DNA from: a virus
DNA length: 48,099 bases
Virus record (IMG/VR): IMGVR_UViG_3300049215_000235
Location: 1-48,099 of that record
Direction: 5' to 3' (one strand)
Below the pieces are notes generated by a model. The model had not been told where the DNA came from. It worked only from the letters and a program-made list of their open reading frames with translations, and did no database searches. Shown one piece after another: positions 6,141 through 15,133 of the stretch. Numbering within the stretch: position 1 is the first letter of the stretch; each line of letters starts with the position of its first letter. The position numbers were made by a program, and so were the translations under genes.

Positions 6141-8729
6141 GTGGCCTACCCCGCATCGACGTCGAACCAGCCGTCGAACGATGAGAACGGCCACATCGGC
6201 CTCAAGGACCTGACGGACGCCAGCAAGCTGGCGACGAAGCGGCAGGATACCGAGCGGCTGCGTATGTGGATCAAGCGCGAGTGGGCGCTGAACCGTGCCT
6301 TCTACAACGGCCAGCAGTGGTCGTTCTGGAACCCGCAGATGCTGCGGGTCGAGGACCTGCCGATCGACGGCGGTCCGAAGTGGAAGGTCCGACTCATTTC
6401 GAACCAGATCAAGCCGGGCCTCCACCACTACGTGGCCCAGCTGACGAAGACCCGGCCGGTCATCAACGCCGAGCCTGACTCCGGCGACGACAGCGACGTC
6501 AAGGCCGCGCAGTACGCGGAGTCGCTGTACGAGTACCTGTTCGACGAGCTTCACCTGAACGCGAAGCTCCAGGGCGCGCTGTTCGAGGCGGGCCTCTCCG
6601 GCGGCTACTGGAAGATCACCTGGGACCCGCTGGCCGGGAAGCCGATGACCTTCACGGTCGACCCGACCGGCAAGCCGATCCTGGACCCGCAGCTGGCCGA
6701 CCTCTACATCGACCAGCTCGAGCAGCAGATCGCGCAGACCACGATGCCGCCGCCCGGCGCCGACGACGACTGGGCGCGGGACATCGCCATGAAGGTGGCG
6801 CGCAAGACGGTCTACATGGGCGAGATCCGCGTCGACGTCATGAACGCGGAGAACGTCCTGCTCGACCCGGCGGTCAACACCTTCGAGGACGCCAAGTGGG
6901 CGATCTGCAAGCACCCGATGGACCCCGACGAGATCGAGGCCCGCTGGGGCGTGAAGGTCGAGCCGAACAGCGTCCGCGCGAGCGACACGCCGGCGCCGAT
7001 CCCGTACATCGAGGACAAGAAGCCCCCGATGCAGCTGCGGGAGGTCTTCATTATGTACGTCCGGCCCTGCCCGGAGCTGCCGAAGGGCCGCTACGTGGTG
7101 TGGATCGAGGGGCCGAACGAGATCCTCCAGGACATGCCGTGGCCGTACCCGTTCCGGGAGCTGCCGCTGGTGAAGTTCCCCGGCCAGTACCGGCCGAACT
7201 CGCCGTATGACGACAGCCTCGTCACGGACGCCCGGACGATCCAGAAGGACCTGAACAAGACCCTCTCGCAGATCGTCGAGCACAAGAACCTCACGCTGCG
7301 CCCGCAGATGCTGGCGCCGATCGGGTCCCTGCGCCAGAAGCTCACCACTGAGCCGGGCGCCATTTGGGAGTTCAACCCGGTCGGGAACATGGTGCCGCAG
7401 TGGCGCGAGATGCCGCCGCTGCCGCAGTACGTGTTCGAGCACCTGAACGACCTGCAAATGCGGATCGACCGGATCTTCAACCGGATGCCGTCGACCCGCG
7501 ACCAGCTGCCTCCCCGCACCGACTCGGGCACCGTACTCGAGGGCATGCAGGAGGCGGTCGCCGACCAGCTGTCGACGGTGATCCTCGGCATCGAGGACGC
7601 CCTCGCGCGGGCGGGCCACATTATGGCCTGCCTGGCGCAGCAGTACTACGTGGAGCCGCGGCTCATTAAGATCCGGGGCGCCGCGGGCAGCGTGCAGGTC
7701 AAGAAGTTCCAGGGCGCGGACATCACCGGCGGGTTCACCTTCCGGCCGCGCTACGGCACGGGCCTCCCGCGCACGCGGGCGGGCAAGCAAATGGCGATCA
7801 TGCAGCTGGTCGAAGCGCAGCTCATCGACCCCAAGACGGCGCTGAAGCACCTCGACCTGGCCGACCTCAAGGGCGTCCAGGCGAAGTTGGCGGCCGACGA
7901 GGACCAGGCGCTGCGCGAGCACGACAAACTCCTGCGAGGCCAGCCGATCAACCAGCAGGCCATGCAGGACACGCAGCAGCAGATCCAGCAGATGATCCAG
8001 ACGGCACAGGCGGGGCAGGTGGTCGTGGACCCGAGCACCGGGAACCCGATCGACCCGCAGATGCTGCCGCAGCAGCTCCAGCAGATGATGCAGCAGGCCA
8101 TGAACGCGCCCACGCAGTACGAGGACTGGGACGCCCACCTCGAGGTGCACAGCTCGTTCATGAAGACGTCGGAGTTCGAGAGCTACCCGCCCGACGTCCA
8201 GGCCCGCTTCATCGACCACTTCAACCAGACCTTCCAGCGCGTGATTGACGTCCGCAAGGCGCAGATGACGTTCGACCCGCGCCTCAAGCCGAAGGTCACC
8301 GTGCAGGCGAAGGCGACCACGAGCGCCGAGGTGCTGGGCGAGATCCTGCGTCAGCAGGGTGTCGACGTCAGCGACCAGGACGTGGCGCAGCCGCCTCTGG
8401 ATACGTGGGTCACCGACGATCTCACGAAGCCGAACGTCCAGGAGAGTGGGAACACTCACATGGAGGCGTTCGCGCAGCAGCTTGAGCTGCAGCAGGCCCA
8501 GGACCAGCACATGGTCGCCATGGCCGAAGCGGCTCAGCGTCAGGCAGCGTCCGGCGTCAGCCAGGCGCAGGCCGAGACGCAGAGCGACCTCCAGATGCAC
8601 GGGCAGGCCATGAGCCTGCAGCAGCAGGCCGAGCTGCACCAGCAGAAGCTCCGCCACGCGGAGGAGATGCACCAGGCTCGGCTCAAGCAGGCCAACCGTC
8701 CACCGGCCCCCAGTAAGCCCTCGAAGTAA
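6141..8729 (+). CDS. Portal protein
   Basis: 862 residues, GTG start after AAAGGAGG. The N-terminal part has the typical portal opening (WALNRAFYNGQQW near 50, QIKPGLHHYVAQLTKTRPVI near 85-105), then clip/stem-like segments including DARTIQKDLNKTLSQIVEH (about 350-370). The C-terminal third is Gln-rich and strongly helical (QQQIQQMIQTAQAGQ; ELQQAQDQHMVAMAEAAQRQ), as expected of an extended barrel. Such length and a helical tail are typical of P22-like podovirus portals. It forms the dodecameric ring that receives terminase and the adaptor. Confidence 0.9.
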   Translation: MAYPASTSNQPSNDENGHIGLKDLTDASKLATKRQDTERLRMWIKREWALNRAFYNGQQWSFWNPQMLRVEDLPIDGGPKWKVRLISNQIKPGLHHYVAQLTKTRPVINAEPDSGDDSDVKAAQYAESLYEYLFDELHLNAKLQGALFEAGLSGGYWKITWDPLAGKPMTFTVDPTGKPILDPQLADLYIDQLEQQIAQTTMPPPGADDDWARDIAMKVARKTVYMGEIRVDVMNAENVLLDPAVNTFEDAKWAICKHPMDPDEIEARWGVKVEPNSVRASDTPAPIPYIEDKKPPMQLREVFIMYVRPCPELPKGRYVVWIEGPNEILQDMPWPYPFRELPLVKFPGQYRPNSPYDDSLVTDARTIQKDLNKTLSQIVEHKNLTLRPQMLAPIGSLRQKLTTEPGAIWEFNPVGNMVPQWREMPPLPQYVFEHLNDLQMRIDRIFNRMPSTRDQLPPRTDSGTVLEGMQEAVADQLSTVILGIEDALARAGHIMACLAQQYYVEPRLIKIRGAAGSVQVKKFQGADITGGFTFRPRYGTGLPRTRAGKQMAIMQLVEAQLIDPKTALKHLDLADLKGVQAKLAADEDQALREHDKLLRGQPINQQAMQDTQQQIQQMIQTAQAGQVVVDPSTGNPIDPQMLPQQLQQMMQQAMNAPTQYEDWDAHLEVHSSFMKTSEFESYPPDVQARFIDHFNQTFQRVIDVRKAQMTFDPRLKPKVTVQAKATTSAEVLGEILRQQGVDVSDQDVAQPPLDTWVTDDLTKPNVQESGNTHMEAFAQQLELQQAQDQHMVAMAEAAQRQAASGVSQAQAETQSDLQMHGQAMSLQQQAELHQQKLRHAEEMHQARLKQANRPPAPSKPSK

Positions 8730-8737
8730 CAGTAACG

Positions 8738-9244
8738 ATGGCGAACACGGGGACCGCGCGACGGTTCTCGGACAAGGACAAGGCAGCAGTCCTCGCCACA
8801 CTGGCGGCGAACGGCGGCAACCTGAAGCGCACCGCACGCGAGTGCAACGTGCTTCCGGCGACCGTTCGCCGCTGGCGTGACCAGGCGAGGGCGGGCCAGG
8901 GTCCACCCGAGGAGGCCGTTCAAGAGGCAGTGACGGAGTTCGTGTCCGCGGCCGCCCGCGTCCGCGATCTGGCGCTCGTATCGCTCGAGCAGAAGATCCG
9001 GGAGGGCAGCCTCAAGGGCAGCGAGCTCATCACGACCGTAGGTGTGCTGGACGACAAGATCCGTCTGGCAACAGGGCAGCCGACGTCCCGCACGGAAGCC
9101 GCCTCAGCACTCCCGCCGCCAGACGCGCTGCGGGAACTGATGGCCGGCGTTGTGCAGGGCGCCATAGCAGCTGCCGAGCGTCGGCATGGCGAGATCGTCG
9201 ACGCAGAAATCGTGCGGGAGATCCCCGCATCAACCGCTGAATAA
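8738..9244 (+). CDS. Probable terminase small subunit (HTH)
   Basis: 168 residues. Residues 10-50 form a helix-turn-helix of the type found in small terminases and transposase N-termini: RFSDKDKAAVLATLAANGGN, then LKRTARECNVLPATVRRW. Residues 65-105 are a helical oligomerisation-like segment ending in the KGSELITTVGVLDDK helix pair. No catalytic motif is present. The location directly after the portal and the lack of another small-terminase candidate support the call. A structural DNA-binding protein is the alternative. Confidence 0.6.
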   Translation: MANTGTARRFSDKDKAAVLATLAANGGNLKRTARECNVLPATVRRWRDQARAGQGPPEEAVQEAVTEFVSAAARVRDLALVSLEQKIREGSLKGSELITTVGVLDDKIRLATGQPTSRTEAASALPPPDALRELMAGVVQGAIAAAERRHGEIVDAEIVREIPASTAE

Positions 9245-9285
9245 CCCTCTCGCCGAGGGACTCAGCTGACAGGGAGGACACCCAA

Positions 9286-10338
9286 ATGTCCGTACGCGAC
9301 ATCGACGTCGCAGCCGCCGAGGCAGCACTCGCCGAGAGGCAGGGCGGCACGGAGATGCCCGTCGTTCCGAACCAGGGCGGAGCTTTTCAGCCCCGGAACG
9401 CCGACGGCACCTTCGCGCCGGTCGCCCCCGCGAACACGCCCGCCCCGACGGAGACTCCGGCTGCTGTCGATCCTGCGGCCGTCGCCGATCCGGTAACCCC
9501 GCCTGAGGCCGGGACCGAGGAGCCGACGTTCACGCACATCGACCCCAGCACGCTGTCGCCTGAGCTGCAGCAGCTTCACCGCTCGCTGCAGGCGGATTAC
9601 ACCCGTAAGACTCAGGAGGCGGCGCCGTGGAGGAAGCTGGGCCAGGAGCTCGGCGTGGAGAACCCGGAGGACTTCCGGGCCGCGCTCGAGGTCTACAACC
9701 AGCTCCGAGATCCTCGCAACTGGCCTGCGATCACGCAGGAGCTGACCGGCTACATGCAGCAGATGGGGATGACTCCCCAGCAGGCTCAGGTCGCTGCCGC
9801 AGAGTCGGTCATGCAGTTCGCGCCGGACACCGTGCAACCGCTGGTGGACCCGGGCGAGTTCGAGGACTTCGGTGTGCCTCCGCAGCTTCTGCAGGCCGTC
9901 CAGGCACAGCAGCAGCAGCTCGCCCAGCTGACGAACTACATCACGCAGCAGGAGCAGCAGCGCCAGGCGGAGGCGCAGTTCCAGACCGTGGCACAGCACC
10001 TCACGAGGATGGAGAACCAGATCCGTGAGGCGAATCCGCACTACACCGACGGAGACGTCGAGGCGATCTACAACCTGATGGGCAACGACGGCAACCTGTT
10101 CGCCGCCCAGCAGAAGTACGAGAGCCTCCTCGGCTCACGCCTGTCGTCCTACCTCCAGGGGAAGGGCCAGGCGCACGAGACCACCCCGCACCCCGTGCAG
10201 GGCGGGCTGACGCAGACCGCGCAGCCGCCGGCCTACACGGACCCGAACGCGGGTGATCCGACGGCGCGGTTCGACATGGGCCACCGGGCTGCGATGGCGC
10301 ATATCCGAGAGCTCGAAAAGCTCGAGGCGCAGTCGTAA
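9286..10338 (+). CDS. Scaffold protein
   Basis: 350 residues, ATG after GGGAGGACACCCAA. Composition is typical of scaffolds: a Pro/Ala-rich disordered N-terminus (about 25-80), a charged helical middle, then Gln-rich coiled coil (QAVQAQQQQLAQLTNYITQQ near 205-225) and a short C-terminal helical segment HRAAMAHIRELEKLE. It lies immediately upstream of the capsid gene, the conserved place for scaffold, and is a plausible substrate for the ClpP-like protease. Confidence 0.8.
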   Translation: MSVRDIDVAAAEAALAERQGGTEMPVVPNQGGAFQPRNADGTFAPVAPANTPAPTETPAAVDPAAVADPVTPPEAGTEEPTFTHIDPSTLSPELQQLHRSLQADYTRKTQEAAPWRKLGQELGVENPEDFRAALEVYNQLRDPRNWPAITQELTGYMQQMGMTPQQAQVAAAESVMQFAPDTVQPLVDPGEFEDFGVPPQLLQAVQAQQQQLAQLTNYITQQEQQRQAEAQFQTVAQHLTRMENQIREANPHYTDGDVEAIYNLMGNDGNLFAAQQKYESLLGSRLSSYLQGKGQAHETTPHPVQGGLTQTAQPPAYTDPNAGDPTARFDMGHRAAMAHIRELEKLEAQS

Positions 10339-10366
10339 ACCCACAACCACGCAAGGAGAGTGAGAG

Positions 10367-11638
10367 ATGGCCGCTGTTGGCGCCGATCTCTCGTCCCTGT
10401 CGGCGGTCCTGAAGGAGTTCTACCTCGGCCCGCTGTGTGACCAGTTGAACCAGGAGGTCATGGTCACGCAGCTTCTGCGGGTCGATTCGGAGAATCTCGA
10501 GGGCCTGAAGGCCGTTGTGCCCCTGCACTACGGCCGCTCCGGTGGCATCGGCGCACGCGCCGAGGGTGCCACCCTCCCGTCGGCGGGACGCCAGTCGTAC
10601 GCTCGCGCTGAGTACGACCTGAAGTACCACTACGCGCGCATCCAGGTCTCCGGACCGTCCATCGCCAAGACCAAGAGTGAGGCGGGCAGCTTCCTCCAGG
10701 CCATGAAGGCGGAGCTGGACTTCATCCGGAACGACCTCCAGCTCGACCAGGCCCGCCAGTACTACGGGGACGGCACCGGCATCATCTGCACGGTGAACGC
10801 CCTCTCTGGCTCGGTCATCACCACGGGCGCGGCCAGCAACTCGAGCACCGTTTCCGCGGAGGCGATCTCGAAGGGCTACCTGTACGTCGGTGCGGTCATC
10901 GACGTTGGTGACGCCGCTACGCCCACCGAGGCGAACGGCATCCAGGTCATCGACGTGGACATCTCGGCGGGCACCATCACCGTCGACGATGCGAGCAACG
11001 TGGACACCGGGGACGTCATCGTGCGGCACGGCAACGTGTCCGACACGACCAACGCCGCCAACGTCGACGAGGTGGACGCCGGCCTGAGCGCCCTCATTGG
11101 CACGGGCGTGGTCGGGGGCATCGACCCCACCCTGACGGGCAAGAAGTTCTGGAAGTCGACGGTCGAGGACGCCAACACCGTCTACTCCAGCACCTCTATC
11201 AGCCTGTCGATGCTGATGCAGCACAACAACCGGCTCATCAACCTGGGTGCGCGCAACGCGGACCTGACGGTGATGACGACCCCGGGTCTGGTTCGGCGGC
11301 TGTTCGCGTCCACCGACTTCCAGAACTCGGTCCGGTTCGTCAACTCGACCACGCTGGTCGGTGGTTTCGAGGAGCTGTCCTTCGCGGCTGGCAACGGCCC
11401 GATGAAGCTCAACTCGGACCGCCTCCACCCGTGGGGTCAGGTGACCTTCGCTGACAAGCAGCGCATGCGCGTGTTCAGCCCCGCCGACTGGGACTTCCTG
11501 TCGCGCGACGGCCTGACCATCCGCTGGGTCTCGGACGTGGACGCCTTCCAGGCGATCCTGTTCCGCTACCTGAACCTGGGCACGGATCGCCGCAACACTA
11601 GCGGCAAGATCACGGGCCTGACCGATACCGGCTTCTAA
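10367..11638 (+). CDS. Major capsid protein
   Basis: 423 residues, ATG after AAGGAGAGTGAGAG. It reads as an HK97-fold capsid of the podovirus type: N-terminal arm with SAVLKEFYLGPLCDQLNQE, E-loop region with GARAEGATLPSAGRQSYARA, then a spine helix with FLQAMKAELDFIRNDLQLDQ. A Val/Asp/Thr-rich inserted beta domain follows at about 150-235 (GIQVIDVDISAGTITVDDAS). The C-terminus has P-domain segments including GFEELSFAAGNGP. It is followed by a stable hairpin and a new set of connector genes. Confidence 0.85.
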   Translation: MAAVGADLSSLSAVLKEFYLGPLCDQLNQEVMVTQLLRVDSENLEGLKAVVPLHYGRSGGIGARAEGATLPSAGRQSYARAEYDLKYHYARIQVSGPSIAKTKSEAGSFLQAMKAELDFIRNDLQLDQARQYYGDGTGIICTVNALSGSVITTGAASNSSTVSAEAISKGYLYVGAVIDVGDAATPTEANGIQVIDVDISAGTITVDDASNVDTGDVIVRHGNVSDTTNAANVDEVDAGLSALIGTGVVGGIDPTLTGKKFWKSTVEDANTVYSSTSISLSMLMQHNNRLINLGARNADLTVMTTPGLVRRLFASTDFQNSVRFVNSTTLVGGFEELSFAAGNGPMKLNSDRLHPWGQVTFADKQRMRVFSPADWDFLSRDGLTIRWVSDVDAFQAILFRYLNLGTDRRNTSGKITGLTDTGF

Positions 11639-11683
11639 GCCGTAGCGGTACCCCCGGTTGAGCGCCTAGCTCCCGGGTGTTTG

Positions 11684-11726
11684 GCAGGGGCAGCCCGATG
11701 GACAAGAGTCCCGTGGCTGCCCCTGT
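11684..11726 (+). terminator. Stable hairpin after capsid gene
   Basis: GCAGGGGCAGCC (11684-11695) pairs perfectly with GGCTGCCCCTGT (11715-11726), with a G-T closing pair. The stem is 12 bp and the loop about 19 bases. Only a short TTTCT follows after a gap, so partial termination or mRNA stabilisation to keep capsid expression high is more likely than full termination. Confidence 0.6.
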
Positions 11727-11747
11727 CCTCGATTTCTAGGAGGACTC

Positions 11748-12179
11748 ATGGAGAACTCGGCACCGATCGTGCCGGAGGCTCCCGTCAAGCTCTGGCTGCC
11801 AGGGCTTGGGGACGCCGATCGTGAGGTCCGGGCTGTCGCGCGCGCGGTACGCGAGTACGACCAGGACCTGCGCCTGCAGCGACACGAACTGACGGGTGAC
11901 TGGGTTGTCACTCTGGGAGAGAACTCCCACCCCATCTACGGCTTCGGCCGCACCCTGCCAGACCCGCGCGACGTCGAGCACATTCTCGGCAGCCGCGACG
12001 TCAAGCGGCGGGGCAAGAAGATCCTCGACGACCTGGCCCGGGAAGCCGAGCGCAAGCGTCTCGACCAGCAGTACCGGGTCGAGGAGCACAACGGGGAGAT
12101 GGCGGAGCACTTCGAGCACGCCTTCCGCAAGCAGGGCAAGCACCCGACCACCCGCGTCTTCATCCCGAGGTCCCTGTGA
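11748..12179 (+). CDS. Hypothetical head-associated protein
   Basis: 143 residues, ATG after AGGAGGACTC. No family recognised. The N-terminal half mixes strands (VKLWLPGLG; DWVVTLGENSHPIYGFGRTL); residues 80-125 are a highly charged helix (RDVKRRGKKILDDLAREAER). It overlaps the adaptor gene by four bases (GTGA), which suggests a coupled head-completion role. Confidence 0.7.
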   Translation: MENSAPIVPEAPVKLWLPGLGDADREVRAVARAVREYDQDLRLQRHELTGDWVVTLGENSHPIYGFGRTLPDPRDVEHILGSRDVKRRGKKILDDLAREAERKRLDQQYRVEEHNGEMAEHFEHAFRKQGKHPTTRVFIPRSL

Positions 12180-12871
12180 ACGTCTCCGATATCCTCTCTG
12201 AGCTGGACGACCACGGGTTCAGCGACGCGTCGACCACGCGCAAGATGGCGGTCATCAACGATGCGTACCACGACGTCTGCGGCCGCGAGCCGTGGCCGTT
12301 CCTCGAGAAGTACATCGACCTGACGTTCGACGGTAGCTCGGCGATCCCGACCAACATGCCCGCGGACTTCCACGCCGTCATCGCGCTGAACATCAACAAC
12401 AGCGTGGGCGGCAACCGCGTGCAGTACATGCGGTACGACGACTTCCTCGAGCGGCACAACTCGACGGCGGACCTGACCACCACGTCGGCCGCCCCGATGA
12501 ACTTCTACTGGCCCGACGGCAACCCGCTGCACCTGAGCTTCTGGCCCATCCCGGTCTCGACCACCACGGTCCGGCTCTGGTACGTCTGCACGCCGAGCGA
12601 CCTCCAGTCGACCGACCTCGAGGCCACCATCCTCATCCCGAAGCAGTACCACCGCGCCACGCTGGTGAACGGCGCGATCTACCGCCTCGACGCGATGGAG
12701 GACGACCTCGACATCGCCAGCGGCTTCCAGCAGTTCTATGAGGCCGCGATCACGCGCATGCGCGACTGGATGTGGCGGCGGCAGTACGACCGCCCCGAGA
12801 TCGTGCACCCGTACGACCTGGACGACCTGGGCGGCGGCGGCATGTTCGACATCTCGAGCTGGGGAGCGTAA
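12176..12871 (+). CDS. Head-tail adaptor (connector) protein
   Basis: 231 residues, GTG start overlapping the upstream stop. The pattern is that of podovirus adaptors of the gp6/P22 gp4 type: N-terminal helical hairpin with TRKMAVINDAYHDVCGREPW, a beta central part (DLTFDGSSAIPTNMPADFHA; LHLSFWPIPVSTTTVRLWYV) and C-terminal helices (QQFYEAAITRMRDWMWRRQY). It lies between the capsid gene and the nozzle-like gene, as expected for the ring below the portal. Confidence 0.75.
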   Translation: MNVSDILSELDDHGFSDASTTRKMAVINDAYHDVCGREPWPFLEKYIDLTFDGSSAIPTNMPADFHAVIALNINNSVGGNRVQYMRYDDFLERHNSTADLTTTSAAPMNFYWPDGNPLHLSFWPIPVSTTTVRLWYVCTPSDLQSTDLEATILIPKQYHRATLVNGAIYRLDAMEDDLDIASGFQQFYEAAITRMRDWMWRRQYDRPEIVHPYDLDDLGGGGMFDISSWGA

Positions 12872-12874
12872 GCC

Positions 12875-14896
12875 GTGGCTGGCGATCCGCTGCTGCTGCA
12901 CAACGTGGCCGGCAGCAACCTCGTCCTCACCACGCTTCCGCCCGCCCCGACCGGTATGCGGCGGAGTGCGCCGCAGCACGAGATCCAGGACACCGACGCC
13001 TGGACGCTCTCGGACGTGCTTTTGCAGGTCCCGGGGCTGATCCAGCGCCGCGGTCCGCTTACGCAGTACGACACGCAGTCCGGCCGCTCGATCGGCATGG
13101 CCCGCACGCAGGCTCCCGACGGCACCGAGCAGCAGGTCCACCTGGTCCGCACCGGCACGCCCGCTGGCAAGCTGTACGGCATCACGCCGGCGTCGTGGAA
13201 CTACTCCTGGCCGGTGACGCCCGTCTACAGCCCGCGCTACACGCTGTTCCGCTCGGCGGATGCCCTGCTGGGCGGCGTGTTCATCGGGACCGGCGACGAC
13301 CTGTCGACCAACCGCACGCTGGGCTTCTGGCACGGCGGCAGCAAGGGCGACACCGGCACGCTGAACCTGGCCTCGAGCATCGCGCGGGGCGACACCACGG
13401 TGTCCCTCAGCTCCGGTGGCTCCAGCTGCAGCTCCGGCATGTTCGTGTTCAACTCGAGCGGTTACCTGGTCGGCACGATCAAGAGCGTATCGGGCAACAC
13501 GCTGACGCTGAGGGCGCCCTCGCTGGTGTCCGGCTCGAGCACAGTGACCGCCTCCTCCATCCGCGGCGTCAACCCGCGGGTGACCAAGGGCGCTATCACC
13601 TGCGCCACGACCGCCACGGTGGTGAACGGAGCGGACACCAAGTTCGCTGACCAGGGCCTGGCGACCGGCACCTGGGACATCTTCACGTCCGACTTCACGT
13701 ACGTGGGGACCGTCGCCAGCGTCACCTCGAACACCCAGCTCACCCTGGCCTCCTCCGCGGCGGTCAGCCTGCTGAGCTCCGACTACATCGCCATCAACCG
13801 GACGGGCAGCTACTCGCTGACGAACGACGTGCTCGGGTTCATCACCGCCGAGTACGCCGGGCACCAGTTCTACGCCCAGGGCAACTCGGTCTTCTTCAGC
13901 GACACGACCGACCGCGAGGGCGTCGACACGACGATCGACGGCGACTACCTGCAGTTCTCGAGCGATCCCGTCCGGGCGCTGCAGCCCACGCTGAACGCCC
14001 TAGTCTCCCTGACGGAGACCGAGGCGTACGCGCTGGTCGGCGCCGTCGGCACCACGCCGGACCGCTGGCGCGGCGAGCGGATCCACGACGACGGCACCCT
14101 GTGCACGATGTCGGTGGTCGGCTACAAGGGCGGCGCCATTTGGGCGGGCAAGCGCGGCATCTGGTACTGGGACGGCAGCAGTCCGGTGAACATCGTCGAT
14201 TCCCTCGGTGACGCCTACCGGCTGTTCGTCTCCAACACCCAGCGGTGTTACGGCATGATCGCGCGCGACCACTACTTCCTGTTCGTCGAGGACGGCACCT
14301 CCGGTGTCTTCTCCGAGACGCGAGGGAGTTCGGGGTCGGACGTCACGACCAACTTCGTCCGGCTCACGATCGCGGTCAACCTGACGACCGGCGCAGTCAC
14401 GATCCTGAAGAACGTGGAGCTGCGCGGGTTCGTCGAGCTGCCCGCCTCCGTGGCGGCCGGGACGACGCTGGCGAGCCTCACCAGTTCGACGCCGAACGCG
14501 GTGATCTGGAAGCCAGACGCCCTGTTCGACACGGACGGCAACGAGTCGATCCAGTGCGAGGGCGCAGCGGCCACCGGGCCGTCGGCGTACGTCGAGACGA
14601 AGAAGTACGGCATGGGCGACGGGCAGCGGCTGAAGCTGTTCAAGATGCTCCTGCTGCACTACCGCGCTGACGGCGGAGTCGTCAACCTGGACACGGTGAA
14701 GGGGCTGAACAGCTCCGGCGAGCACGCGACCAGCACGTACAGCGCGACGTCGGGCGTCTTCTCCGACGCGCGCATCAAGTTCATGAAGCGCAGCCAGTTC
14801 CTCGCGTTCCGGTTCTACGAGGGCAGCGGAGTCACCCACCTGGCCTTCGGCCCGTGGGCGATCGCCTTCAAGTGGAAGCGGCCGGGCCGCGTGTAA
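12875..14896 (+). CDS. Tail nozzle / hub-like protein
   Basis: 673 residues, GTG start three bases after the adaptor stop. It is almost all beta: repeated GTL/TVSLSSG/NTLTL strands at 150-300, then blade-like repeats (GHQFYAQGNSVFFSDTTDRE; GGAIWAGKRGIWYWDGSSPV; YGMIARDHYFLFVEDGTSG) that look like a beta-propeller. Podovirus nozzle proteins (T7 gp12 type) have such a propeller, and the position after the adaptor fits. A P22-like stabilisation protein is the alternative. No enzymatic motif is seen. Confidence 0.65.
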   Translation: MAGDPLLLHNVAGSNLVLTTLPPAPTGMRRSAPQHEIQDTDAWTLSDVLLQVPGLIQRRGPLTQYDTQSGRSIGMARTQAPDGTEQQVHLVRTGTPAGKLYGITPASWNYSWPVTPVYSPRYTLFRSADALLGGVFIGTGDDLSTNRTLGFWHGGSKGDTGTLNLASSIARGDTTVSLSSGGSSCSSGMFVFNSSGYLVGTIKSVSGNTLTLRAPSLVSGSSTVTASSIRGVNPRVTKGAITCATTATVVNGADTKFADQGLATGTWDIFTSDFTYVGTVASVTSNTQLTLASSAAVSLLSSDYIAINRTGSYSLTNDVLGFITAEYAGHQFYAQGNSVFFSDTTDREGVDTTIDGDYLQFSSDPVRALQPTLNALVSLTETEAYALVGAVGTTPDRWRGERIHDDGTLCTMSVVGYKGGAIWAGKRGIWYWDGSSPVNIVDSLGDAYRLFVSNTQRCYGMIARDHYFLFVEDGTSGVFSETRGSSGSDVTTNFVRLTIAVNLTTGAVTILKNVELRGFVELPASVAAGTTLASLTSSTPNAVIWKPDALFDTDGNESIQCEGAAATGPSAYVETKKYGMGDGQRLKLFKMLLLHYRADGGVVNLDTVKGLNSSGEHATSTYSATSGVFSDARIKFMKRSQFLAFRFYEGSGVTHLAFGPWAIAFKWKRPGRV

Positions 14897-14902
14897 ACCA
14901 CT

Positions 14903-14945
14903 CATGGAGGCGCAGGTTTCCGATACCGGGACTTGCGCCTCCATG
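14903..14945 (+). promoter_or_regulatory. Hairpin family member after nozzle gene
   Basis: CATGGAGGCGCA and TGCGCCTCCATG form a perfect 12-bp stem around a 19-base loop starting GGTTTCCGATACCGGG. It is the best paired member of the family. Unlike most, it follows a rightward gene with the loop signature on the sense strand. Confidence 0.75.
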
Positions 14946-14966
14946 CGTCTCCGCGTAATCCGACGA

Positions 14967-15110
14967 ATGTCCCGGACATGCGAAAAAGGGCCTTTTTACC
15001 CATGGAGGAATGCGGGTTTGCGGGGTCTATTTTCGAGGGGTGAAGGTCTTACCCTTGGTGGCCAAAATCAGCGAATGTCGGGGCCTTAGAACGGCTCCTA
15101 GAGCGTCGGC
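14967..15110 (+). repeat. 140-bp dispersed repeat, copy 1
   Basis: It begins with palindrome ATGTCC-C-GGACAT, then AAAAAGG-G-CCTTTTT, then ACCCATGGAG, and ends CGGGGCCTTAGAACGGCTCC plus CTAGAGCGTCGG. Copies 2 (18956) and 3 (29120) are in the same orientation and mostly identical by eye. This copy fills the gap directly before the fibre gene. I see no gene in it. Confidence 0.9.
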
Positions 15111-15133
15111 TATGAGCCGAAGGAGGTGGTGTC

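Noticed and set aside
6054-8906. 950-residue open frame on the minus strand opposite the portal gene
   Set aside because: High G+C leaves long open antisense frames. Composition is Arg/Leu/Val-heavy without motifs, it lacks a ribosome site, and the plus strand holds a clear portal gene.
11936-13864. 642-residue minus-strand frame opposite adaptor and nozzle genes
   Set aside because: Crosses several well-supported plus-strand genes and has shadow-like composition.
14904-15089. Small plus-strand ORF starting in the hairpin and running through repeat copy 1
   Set aside because: No ribosome site. The frame is not kept in copies 2 and 3, so the conservation is better explained by the DNA or RNA element.
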